Below are positions 36,378 through 43,130 of a stretch of 58,937 nucleotides of DNA, in pieces. A program made the translations under genes and the position numbers. Within the stretch, counting starts at the first letter, position 1; every line of letters begins with the position of its first letter. Location of the stretch: assembly GCF_018918005.1 (NCBI RefSeq), contig NZ_JAHLPR010000045.1, positions 1 through 58,937 on the forward strand, written 5' to 3'. The notes below the pieces were generated by a model, which saw only the letters and a program-made list of their open reading frames with translations, was not told the DNA's origin and did no database searches. The stretch comes from Paenibacillus sp. MSJ-34. GTDB lineage: Bacteria > Bacillota > Bacilli > Paenibacillales > Paenibacillaceae.

Positions 36378-37016
36378 ATGTTGGAAACGATGAAAGGCGC
36401 TATCTTTGATTTGGACGGAGTGATCGTGGATACGGCGAAATACCATTATCTGGCCTGGCGCTCGCTGGCTAACCGGCTTGGCTTTGAATTTACCGAAAGG
36501 GACAACGAGCGGCTCAAAGGGGTTAGCCGGATGGAGTCGCTGCAAATTTTGCTTGAGGTGGGCGGCGTGGAAGCGGATGAGGCCGAGCGTCAGCAAATGG
36601 CCGATATGAAGAATAAGGAATATGTCGGGTATATTTCCCGGTTGGAGCCTTCGGAAATATTGCCGGGCGCGAAGGAGTATTTGCAGCAGCTGCGCAGGCA
36701 GGGCGTGAAGATTGCGCTCGGCTCCGCCAGCAAGAATGCGGCTTTCATTCTTGAGCGGCTGGGCATCGCGACGTTGTTCGACGCGGTGATAGACGGCACG
36801 AAGGTGTCCAAGGCGAAGCCGGACCCGGAGGTGTTCCTGGCGGCCAGCGCGGCGCTTGGACTGGCTCCGGCCGACTGCGTCGTGTTCGAGGACGCGGCGG
36901 CGGGAGTTGAAGCCGGTAAAGCGGCAGGCTGCGGCGCGATCGGCATCGGCAGCCCCGATATTTTATCGGCGGCGGATTGGGTGATCGGCGGCCTCGATGA
37001 GTTGGTCCGTGAATAG
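36378..37016 (+). CDS. pgmB: beta-phosphoglucomutase
   Basis: A 212-residue HAD-superfamily mutase that turns beta-glucose 1-phosphate into glucose 6-phosphate. FDLDGVIVDTAKYHYLAWR has the Asp nucleophile and Asp acid/base of motif I. GSASKNAAFILERLG is motif II, KAKPDPEVFL carries the lysine, and FEDAAAGVEAGKAAGC the acidic motif. The cap domain contains LKGVSRMESLQ. The start is ATG 36378, 8 bases after GAGGAG. It completes the GH65 phosphorolysis pathway. Confidence 0.93.
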   Translation: MLETMKGAIFDLDGVIVDTAKYHYLAWRSLANRLGFEFTERDNERLKGVSRMESLQILLEVGGVEADEAERQQMADMKNKEYVGYISRLEPSEILPGAKEYLQQLRRQGVKIALGSASKNAAFILERLGIATLFDAVIDGTKVSKAKPDPEVFLAASAALGLAPADCVVFEDAAAGVEAGKAAGCGAIGIGSPDILSAADWVIGGLDELVRE

Positions 37017-37084
37017 CAGGTATAGGCACAGAGCGGATTGATAAGATTGAGAAATATGTCAAATTCATATGAGTGATTAAAGAT

Positions 37085-37119
37085 AAGCAGCTTCGGACAT
37101 AAATGCCGGAGCTGCTTTT
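37085..37119 (+). terminator. terminator after pgmB
   Basis: AAGCAGCTTCGG pairs with CCGGAGCTGCTTTT across a 9-base loop, about 70 bases after the pgmB stop. Confidence 0.8.
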
Positions 37120-37223
37120 GACCGATACTTTCGGATTACGTTATTTATAGGCAAAAAGAATCATTTTTCCGGGAAATGCTTGTACGCCGTGTGTTGTTAT
37201 AATACGATCAGACCAAGTCGATT

Positions 37224-37260
37224 GTTCGTTAAAACGAACGAAAAGATCTAAAAAACGAAC
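37224..37260. promoter_or_regulatory. operator-like palindrome before the lipoprotein gene
   Basis: GTTCGTTAAAACGAAC (37224-37239) has perfect 7-base arms around AA, and a further AACGAAC half-site lies at 37254-37260. TATAAT at about 37197-37202 upstream is a possible -10. The regulator is unknown. Confidence 0.5.
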
Positions 37261-37295
37261 AAGATCAAATCACAACGATAACGGAGGGAAGTGCA

Positions 37296-38171
37296 ATGAA
37301 ATTATCGAAGGCGATGATGGTATCGGTTCTGTTGGGGAGCGTCTGCTTGCTGGGCATCGGCTGTACGGATCAGAAACAGGGCGCGGCCGGAACGTTGGGA
37401 CAAGCCGAAAAGACCGGTGGCGAAATCCGCATTCCACACAATGAGCATTTGCATCTGTCCACCGACAAAAAGTGGATCAACCGGGAGGGGCATCAATCCG
37501 ACCTGATCAGGCTGCAATGGACGGCGGATCGAGCCAAGCCGGCGATCGTCTGGGCCGACGAGAACGACCATGATAAAACGGCGATTATTTCCCATGACAA
37601 GGCCAACAATCCGGAGCAGCACGACCATAAACATCTCTCGTTCGAGACGACAATGTCGCCAAACGGACAATATGCGAACCAGCTCTTCACCCGGTTTGAA
37701 ATTCCCTATGACACCGACGTGAGCGAGATCCGCACCCATTCGTCAAACTTCAATGTGATGAGCGGCATTTTGCGGGTAGCGGGGGAAACAGGGACGAACC
37801 GTGACCTTCAGTTCAGCGTAGCCGGCAAGGATAATGAGACGAAGCCGAGATGGGCCGTCCGGGCGAACAGCTCGAAGGAAGCGGGGAGCAATACGGGGGC
37901 CGACCTGCAGTTCGTCCGTTACGGCGATGACGGCAACCCGGTCGAGTCCGTGATCACCCTGCAGCGTGGCGAGGGCAATGTCGGGATAGGTGTGAATGAC
38001 CCTGACACCAAGCTTGACGTAAACGGAGACAAGCTGCGCATCCGCGACAAACATACGCCCGCTTCGTCGACCGAACCCTGCAGTCAGGGGCAGATGGCTT
38101 GGGACGACCAATATGTATATGTTTGCGTTGCGCAAAACAGTTGGAAAAGGACGGCTCTATCGACCTGGTAG
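37296..38171 (+). CDS. lipoprotein with a phage-tail-fibre-like C-terminus, unknown function
   Basis: A 291-residue exported lipoprotein: signal helix, lipobox LGIGC with the lipidated Cys at residue 23, then a low-complexity linker. The body is beta-rich and His/Asp-rich near 95-115 (DENDHDKTA, EQHDHKH). The C-terminal part, GEGNVGIGVNDPDTKLDVNGD, is the motif that commonly precedes beta-helical tips in phage tail fibres, and is followed by an SSTEPCSQGQMAWDDQYVYVCV strand pair with two cysteines. No intramolecular chaperone domain follows. The start ATG has GGAGGG upstream. It stands alone between terminators. Confidence 0.65.
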   Translation: MKLSKAMMVSVLLGSVCLLGIGCTDQKQGAAGTLGQAEKTGGEIRIPHNEHLHLSTDKKWINREGHQSDLIRLQWTADRAKPAIVWADENDHDKTAIISHDKANNPEQHDHKHLSFETTMSPNGQYANQLFTRFEIPYDTDVSEIRTHSSNFNVMSGILRVAGETGTNRDLQFSVAGKDNETKPRWAVRANSSKEAGSNTGADLQFVRYGDDGNPVESVITLQRGEGNVGIGVNDPDTKLDVNGDKLRIRDKHTPASSTEPCSQGQMAWDDQYVYVCVAQNSWKRTALSTW

Positions 38172-38212
38172 CATTAGCTCATAAAAAGAAAAAAATAAGT
38201 CATCCGTCGTGC

Positions 38213-38235
38213 GTCCCACTATGTGGGGCTTTTTG
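38213..38235 (+). terminator. short terminator after the lipoprotein gene
   Basis: CCCAC and GTGGGG form a short stem with TTTTT following, about 45 bases after the stop codon. A second dyad, AAGATCGTCTGC with GCAGATGATCTT, lies at 38278-38310. Confidence 0.6.
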
Positions 38236-38340
38236 TCGTTTTTAAAGGCATACTTATCGGGAGAATGATTCACCTCGAAGATCGTCTGCTCTAGTGCAGA
38301 TGATCTTCTTGCTTCTTCAAAGGTCGATGCATGTTGAAAC

Positions 38341-38393
38341 GAAAACAAACTTTTTAGATGCCTCGCACGTCTTGCAGAATGTAAGGCTAGCAA
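38341..38393 (+). promoter_or_regulatory. ECF (SigV-type) promoter, 53-bp repeat copy 1
   Basis: AAAC (38347-38350) and CGTC (38368-38371) are 17 bases apart, the geometry of ECF sigma promoters such as those of SigV/SigM/SigX. The whole 53-bp block recurs at 40515-40567 with only 3 differences. It lies 18 bases before the truncated sigV-like gene, so it should drive that gene and oatA. Confidence 0.75.
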
Positions 38394-38410
38394 GCAAGGA
38401 GGAATTTAGA

Positions 38411-38704
38411 ATGGATGCCAAGTTAGAGAGATTACTCATTCGTTTTATTATGCAAAACAAGGAGAATGTGTATCGATTAGCTTTCAGTTATGTAAAAAAT
38501 GAAAAAAATGCATTGAATATTGTTCAAGAGTCTATCCATAAGGCTTTGGCATCGTTAATCACCTTAAACCCGGAAGGTTCGATGAAAGGGTGGTTTTACA
38601 GGATCGTGGTCAATACATCCCTCGATTTCCTGAGAAAACAAAACCCGCCGTTCGCACAACAAACGCTGGATGATATAGATGAGGAGGGCGGAAGGTATGC
38701 CTAA
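38411..38704 (+). CDS. truncated SigV-like sigma factor (region 2 only)
   Basis: A 97-residue protein nearly identical over its first 78 residues to the full SigV-like factor encoded at 41611 (shared NKENVYRLAFSYVKN, VQESIHKALAS, IVVNTSLDFLRKQ). After LRKQ the similarity ends and an unrelated tail (NPPFAQQTLDDIDEEGG) follows. Region 4, needed to read the -35 element, is missing. The start is ATG 38411, 8 bases after AAGGAGG. The end overlaps oatA by 8 bases. It may only couple translation of oatA, or it may compete with the full factor; both are inferences. Confidence 0.8.
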   Translation: MDAKLERLLIRFIMQNKENVYRLAFSYVKNEKNALNIVQESIHKALASLITLNPEGSMKGWFYRIVVNTSLDFLRKQNPPFAQQTLDDIDEEGGRYA

Positions 38705-40553
38705 ACCGTTGAACGGCAATGGCCGCTATATGCCCGGACTCGACGGATTGAGGGCGCTCGCCGTGTTTGCCGTGATCGCCTATCACCTCAATGTCGGCTG
38801 GGCACCCGGGGGATTGCTAGGTGTCGGCGTGTTTTTCGTTTTGTCCGGGTATCTTATCACGGATATCCTCGTTAATCAATGGAAAACAAACGGGCAGATT
38901 GATTGGAAAGACTTCTGGATAAGAAGGATACGGCGGCTAATGCCGGCGCTGCTCGTCATGATGGCGGCCGTCATGATATGGATCGCGTTATTTGATCGTT
39001 CTCAACTTTTGGTTTTGCGCGGGGAGGTGTTGTCGGCGCTGCTGTACGTCAACAACTGGTGGCGCATCTACCACGAGGTTTCGTATTTTTCGAGCTTCGG
39101 TCCGCCTTCCCCGTTCGGCCATTTATGGTCGCTCGCGGTGGAAGAGCAGTTCTACCTGCTCTGGCCGCTGTTTCTGGTTATCGGATTTCGCCTCGCGCCG
39201 AGGCGATGGCAGCTTCTCGGGCTGACTCTCGCACTTGCGCTTGTTTCGGCGCTAGCGATGGCGCTGATGTACGAGCCGGGTACGGATCCGAGTCGGGTAT
39301 ACTACGGTACGGACACGAGAGCGTTCGCTCTGCTGATCGGCGCCGCGCTCGCCATGGTTTGGCCGAGCCGCAAGCTTTCCGTTAAGGCTGGGCCCCAAGC
39401 GCGCCTAGTCCTGGATTGCATTGGGGGGGCCGCTCTGGCGGCGATTGTGATCATGATCGGGCTGACCGATCAGTACGACAGCTTTCTTTACCGAGGCGGA
39501 TTTGTGTTGCTGGCTGTCGCCACAGCCTTGACGGTGGCGGTGCTCGCCCATCCGGTCAGCCGGCTGGGCAAAGCATTGGGCTGTAAACCGCTGCGGTGGC
39601 TTGGCGTTCGTTCTTACGGCATCTATCTGTGGCATTACCCGGTTATCGTCCTGACATCTCCCGTCAATCCGAACGAACAACCCGGTCTTGTTCTTCCATT
39701 CGTCCAACTGGCGGCAAGTATCGTACTGGCGGCATTGTCCTACAAATTCGTGGAAGAGCCTATTCGAAGCGGAAAGTGGAAACTAAGGAAAAGGCAGTTT
39801 CGGCATGGTGTGAAATCTCAATTTTTCCTTTACAAAAGATTTTCTGTGTTACTTTCGGTCGGTTGGATCTTTTTCATTTGCATATCATGTGTGCAAGGAG
39901 CTAACGATCATCCAGAGGTTGTTACCGAAACGAATGCCTCGATCAAACCGGAAGCATCAGACAAAACCACCGAACCAATCCCGGAGTCGTCGTCTGTCGA
40001 TAACAATTTGGCGGCGGATTCATACGAAGGGATTACGGCTATAGGCGATTCGGTTATACTCGGTGTGAAGCCCCAACTGAAAGAGTTTCTACCCGGCATC
40101 GTTATTGACGGTAAAGTGGGTCGGCAAATGTCCGATGCGCTTGAAGATACAAAGCAACTCGAATCGGATCGGAAATTGGGAAAGGTGGTTATCATTGAAC
40201 TTGGAACGAATGGACCGTTCTCGTCCAAAACATTGAACGCTCTTCTGGACAGCCTGGGGGACGAAAGACAGATCATGCTGGTCAACACTCGTGTGCCGCG
40301 AAAGTGGCAAGATACTGTGAACGAAATGCTGGCACAAGCGGCCGAAGAGCGTGCCAACGTCACGCTGATTGACTGGTATTCCTACAGTGCGGATAAAGCG
40401 GATTGGTTTGCCAGGGACGGTGTCCATCTGAAAACGGAGGGAGCCGAGGCCTACGTTTCGCTGATTGCTGACTCAATCGAGAGCATCTCAATGAATACAT
40501 CCGAACAAAGACCGGAAAACAAACTTTTTAGTTGTCTCGCACGTCTTGCATAA
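38697..40553 (+). CDS. oatA: OatA-like peptidoglycan O-acetyltransferase
   Basis: A 618-residue two-part enzyme. An N-terminal acyltransferase-3 domain with about 10 membrane helices (PGLDGLRALAVFAVIAYH, VFFVLSGYLIT) moves acetyl groups across the membrane. A C-terminal extracellular SGNH domain from about 440 has AIGDSVILG (Ser), ELGTNG (Asn) and DGVHLKTEGA (Asp/His). O-acetylation of wall muramic acid gives lysozyme resistance, and oatA belongs to the sigV operon in Bacillus subtilis. The start is ATG 38697, after GGAGG with an 8-base gap. The last ten or so codons lie within the second promoter repeat, so the end may have been remade by duplication. Confidence 0.9.
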   Translation: MPKPLNGNGRYMPGLDGLRALAVFAVIAYHLNVGWAPGGLLGVGVFFVLSGYLITDILVNQWKTNGQIDWKDFWIRRIRRLMPALLVMMAAVMIWIALFDRSQLLVLRGEVLSALLYVNNWWRIYHEVSYFSSFGPPSPFGHLWSLAVEEQFYLLWPLFLVIGFRLAPRRWQLLGLTLALALVSALAMALMYEPGTDPSRVYYGTDTRAFALLIGAALAMVWPSRKLSVKAGPQARLVLDCIGGAALAAIVIMIGLTDQYDSFLYRGGFVLLAVATALTVAVLAHPVSRLGKALGCKPLRWLGVRSYGIYLWHYPVIVLTSPVNPNEQPGLVLPFVQLAASIVLAALSYKFVEEPIRSGKWKLRKRQFRHGVKSQFFLYKRFSVLLSVGWIFFICISCVQGANDHPEVVTETNASIKPEASDKTTEPIPESSSVDNNLAADSYEGITAIGDSVILGVKPQLKEFLPGIVIDGKVGRQMSDALEDTKQLESDRKLGKVVIIELGTNGPFSSKTLNALLDSLGDERQIMLVNTRVPRKWQDTVNEMLAQAAEERANVTLIDWYSYSADKADWFARDGVHLKTEGAEAYVSLIADSIESISMNTSEQRPENKLFSCLARLA

Positions 40554-40567
40554 TGTAAGGCTAGCAA
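40515..40567 (+). promoter_or_regulatory. ECF (SigV-type) promoter, 53-bp repeat copy 2
   Basis: AAAC (40521-40524) and CGTC (40542-40545) again have a 17-base spacer. The block matches copy 1 at 50 of 53 positions, including the GTAAGGCTAGCAA segment after the -10. It overlaps the 3' end of oatA and stands 24 bases before the secreted-protein gene, so it should drive that gene with sigV and rsiV. Confidence 0.75.
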
Positions 40568-40590
40568 AATAGGAGATGGAGGATTAGAAA

Positions 40591-41550
40591 ATGAAAAATC
40601 AACACGTAAAGAAAGTTTCTGTTTTGGCATTGGCAGGTTTCATCTGTGCGGCAGGAGTCGTAATGCCTCAAGTTAGTTTAGCGAAACAGACAACTTCATC
40701 TACAAAAGTGGTAACGAAACAAACTCCAAAAACATTGCCGGAAGTGAAAATTGGTCAGAAATTGATCGTACCCGAGCTTGAATTGAAGGAAAATACGTAT
40801 GTGCTTGATTACAAAAAATCCGATGTTAACGGCGATTCAGTGAAAGACAACGTAATATTGGCAGGCACGAAAGAAATGATTGATGGAAAACTGGATGCGT
40901 ATGCCAGCGATTTGTCCATCATCGTGCAGGATGGGAAAACCCGGAAGTACGTACAATATGATTGGAAGACCAAAGGGATAGATGGAACATGGAATGGAGC
41001 ATTCGGGAGAGAGCCCAATTTGATTATTGGCGACTATACGGGTAACAAGGTGGACGATATGATTGTAACAGCCCCTCAAGGAGGAAACGGCGGATACGTG
41101 AATCATCTTGTCGTGGCTTGGGAAGAGAATAAACTCAAAGCTGTTTTTGACGATCATCAGGAATTCAGCGCCAATCCTGGGGCAAACTTCAGCTTTACGC
41201 CGCCCGCGTCCTGGAGCGGACATTATAAGATGAAGCAATTTGGAGGCGCGGATGCGGATAAAATGATGCCGTCGGCCAAGCATGTCGTGCAATTCGATTA
41301 TATGACAAAGGGCGGTAAAGATACTGAAACGCTGCTGATGATCTCCGTTTTTGCCAAAAACGATTGGACTCGTCTTTCCAGTGAAGAAGGGACGCCTGCG
41401 GGGAGCGTCATTGCGGAAGCGAACGGCTTGGTATATGTATATACAACGCCGCAGTCCAATCCGTTTGATCCCCAGTCGGAAGACGGTAAATGGTTTGATC
41501 AACTATATAGCGATTTGGACATGAAAAAGTCTTTCGCACTGCTAAAATAA
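40591..41550 (+). CDS. secreted protein of unknown function in the SigV locus
   Basis: A 319-residue exported protein: signal peptide about 1-31 (VSLAKQ), a Thr/Lys/Pro-rich linker, then a beta-rich domain. DVNGDSVKDNVIL (about 86-98) and GDYTGNKVDDMIVT (about 147-160) look like calcium-binding FG-GAP/EF-hand-type loops of a propeller or VCBS-like fold. It starts after GGAGATGGAGG and is preceded by the second ECF promoter, with sigV and rsiV downstream. The context suggests a role in sensing or surviving lysozyme or wall damage. This is inference, as no family was recognised. Confidence 0.75.
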   Translation: MKNQHVKKVSVLALAGFICAAGVVMPQVSLAKQTTSSTKVVTKQTPKTLPEVKIGQKLIVPELELKENTYVLDYKKSDVNGDSVKDNVILAGTKEMIDGKLDAYASDLSIIVQDGKTRKYVQYDWKTKGIDGTWNGAFGREPNLIIGDYTGNKVDDMIVTAPQGGNGGYVNHLVVAWEENKLKAVFDDHQEFSANPGANFSFTPPASWSGHYKMKQFGGADADKMMPSAKHVVQFDYMTKGGKDTETLLMISVFAKNDWTRLSSEEGTPAGSVIAEANGLVYVYTTPQSNPFDPQSEDGKWFDQLYSDLDMKKSFALLK

Positions 41551-41610
41551 AGTAAGTTTTTTTCGGTTAACCGACAAAATTTGATACGCGTATTAAAGGG
41601 AGTTTTTTAA

Positions 41611-42114
41611 ATGGATTCCACGTTAGAGAAATTACTCGTTTGTTTTATAACGGAAAACAAGGAGAATGTGTATCGATTGGCCTTCAGTTATGTGAAAAAT
41701 GCGGAAAATGCTTTGGATATTGTTCAGGAATCTATCCATAAGGCTCTGGCATCGTCAACAACCTTAAAATCGGAAGGTTCGATGAAAAGCTGGTTTTACA
41801 AGATCGTGGTGAATACATCGCTCGATTTCCTAAGAAAACAGAAGAGGGTTCAGCTTGTAGACGATAAGACATTGGAATTGCATAGTCCGGCAAGGGAAGA
41901 TGCCTACCCGGACATTGATCTCGAGAAGGCTATGGATGAATTGCCCCATCCTTATCGGACTGTGATTGTTCTTCGATATTTTGAAGATTTAAAAATTGAA
42001 GAAATTGCGGAAGTGATGAATGAAAACGTCAGTACTGTAAAAACGCGATTGTATCAAGCGCTTCGCAAACTTCGCATTCAAATGAACAGCGAAATGTTGG
42101 AGGAGGTAAAGTAA
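41611..42114 (+). CDS. sigV: ECF RNA polymerase sigma factor SigV
   Basis: A 167-residue ECF sigma factor with region 2 (NKENVYRLAFSYVKNAENALDIVQE, WFYKIVVNTSLDFLRKQ) and region 4 (ELPHPYRTVIVLRYFEDLKIEEIAEVMNENVSTVKTRLYQALRKLR). It starts after GGGAG with a 9-base gap and ends one base before rsiV. The SigV assignment rests on the partner, which closely resembles RsiV, and on the linked oatA. In B. subtilis SigV answers lysozyme. It should recognise the two 53-bp promoter copies, giving positive feedback. Confidence 0.9.
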   Translation: MDSTLEKLLVCFITENKENVYRLAFSYVKNAENALDIVQESIHKALASSTTLKSEGSMKSWFYKIVVNTSLDFLRKQKRVQLVDDKTLELHSPAREDAYPDIDLEKAMDELPHPYRTVIVLRYFEDLKIEEIAEVMNENVSTVKTRLYQALRKLRIQMNSEMLEEVK

Positions 42115-42115
42115 G

Positions 42116-42976
42116 ATGAGCGAACAACTGGAACAATTGAAAAGAAAATACAAGAATACGCCTATTCCCGATGAATTGGATTTCGTCGTGAAGAAAGCCC
42201 TGCAGCAAAGAAAGAAAAGACGTGTGAGCATGATGAAACCTCTTGTTGGGGTCGGAGCGGCGGCTGTGATCTTGATAGCAGGAATTAATGCCAGTCCCGC
42301 TCTTGCAAATGCCTTATCGGAAGTGCCGTTGGTCGGCTCGCTTGTTAAGGTGCTCACTTTTACAGAATTTCAAGTAGATGAGGAGACCGCCAAAGCCGAT
42401 ATTAAAGTGCCTGCCGTTACGAACATGGAAAATAAAACGTTAGAAGCCGCCTTAAACAACAAATATCTGGAAGAAAGCAAAAAACTGTATAACGATTTCA
42501 CGGCTGAGATGGAGGAGTTAAAGAATAACGGCGGAGGTCATGTAGGTGTAGAAAGCGATTATGTAATCAAAACCGACAATGATCAGATCCTCGTCGTAGG
42601 AAGATATGTCGTCAATACGGTTGGTTCATCCTCGACAATATTTTCATACGACACGGTAGACAAGAAAAATCAACTTTTGATCACCTTGCCGAGTTTATTT
42701 AAAGACGATAGCTATATCAGCTTAATTACCGAAAATATTAAGGAACAGATGAGAGAGCAGATGAAGGCGGACCCCGAAAAGGTTTATTGGGTAGAAGGTC
42801 CAATGAGTTTTGAAACCATTGCAAAAGATCAAAGTTTTTACATTAACGATCAAGGCAAACTGGTCATCTCCTTTGATAAATACGAAGTCGCCCCAGGGTA
42901 TATGGGCGTGTTGGAATTTGTCATACCGACCGATGCGATTGCCGATGCATTAGTAAGCAATGAGTATATCAAATAA
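42116..42976 (+). CDS. rsiV: anti-sigma factor RsiV (lysozyme receptor type)
   Basis: A 286-residue single-pass membrane protein. A short cytoplasmic sigma-binding part (EQLKRKYKNTPIPDELDFVVKKALQQRKKRR) is followed by a membrane helix at about 43-61, and an extracellular DUF4163/DUF3298 part has NIKEQMREQMKADPEKVYW, LVISFDKYEVAPGYMGVLEFVIP and FKDDSYI, closely resembling RsiV. RsiV binds lysozyme directly and is then cleaved by signal peptidase and a site-2 protease, releasing SigV. The gene directly follows sigV. Confidence 0.92.
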   Translation: MSEQLEQLKRKYKNTPIPDELDFVVKKALQQRKKRRVSMMKPLVGVGAAAVILIAGINASPALANALSEVPLVGSLVKVLTFTEFQVDEETAKADIKVPAVTNMENKTLEAALNNKYLEESKKLYNDFTAEMEELKNNGGGHVGVESDYVIKTDNDQILVVGRYVVNTVGSSSTIFSYDTVDKKNQLLITLPSLFKDDSYISLITENIKEQMREQMKADPEKVYWVEGPMSFETIAKDQSFYINDQGKLVISFDKYEVAPGYMGVLEFVIPTDAIADALVSNEYIK

Positions 42977-42998
42977 AAAATATCGATATTGTATAGCG

Positions 42999-43034
42999 AA
43001 CGACCGTTCCTTTTCTTGGGGACGGTCGTTTTGC
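42999..43034 (+). terminator. terminator after rsiV
   Basis: AACGACCGTTCC pairs with GGGACGGTCGTT (one G-T) and ends in TTTT. It starts 22 bases after the rsiV stop. Confidence 0.8.
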
Positions 43035-43050
43035 GGCGGCTTTGCCGCAT

Positions 43051-43085
43051 TTGTAATGCTCCGTTCATCGTCCGTTCATATTCCT
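43051..43085 (+). promoter_or_regulatory. 35-bp element shared with the tetR upstream region, copy 1
   Basis: TTGTAATGCTCCGTTCAT followed by CGTCCGTTCATATTCCT contains two direct TCCGTTCAT units 11 bases apart. A closely matching block lies at 45924-45958, upstream of the TetR gene. It sits about 45 bases before the MMPL gene and may be a shared promoter or activator site. Confidence 0.55.
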
Positions 43086-43130
43086 GTCCTACAATCATGG
43101 CAGACTCAGAACAGGAGGTTATAAGTCGGA

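Noticed and set aside
41566-41585. CGGTTAACCG palindrome between the secreted-protein gene and sigV as a terminator
   Set aside because: The stem is only 5 bp with no loop and no T run after it, so read-through into sigV is expected.
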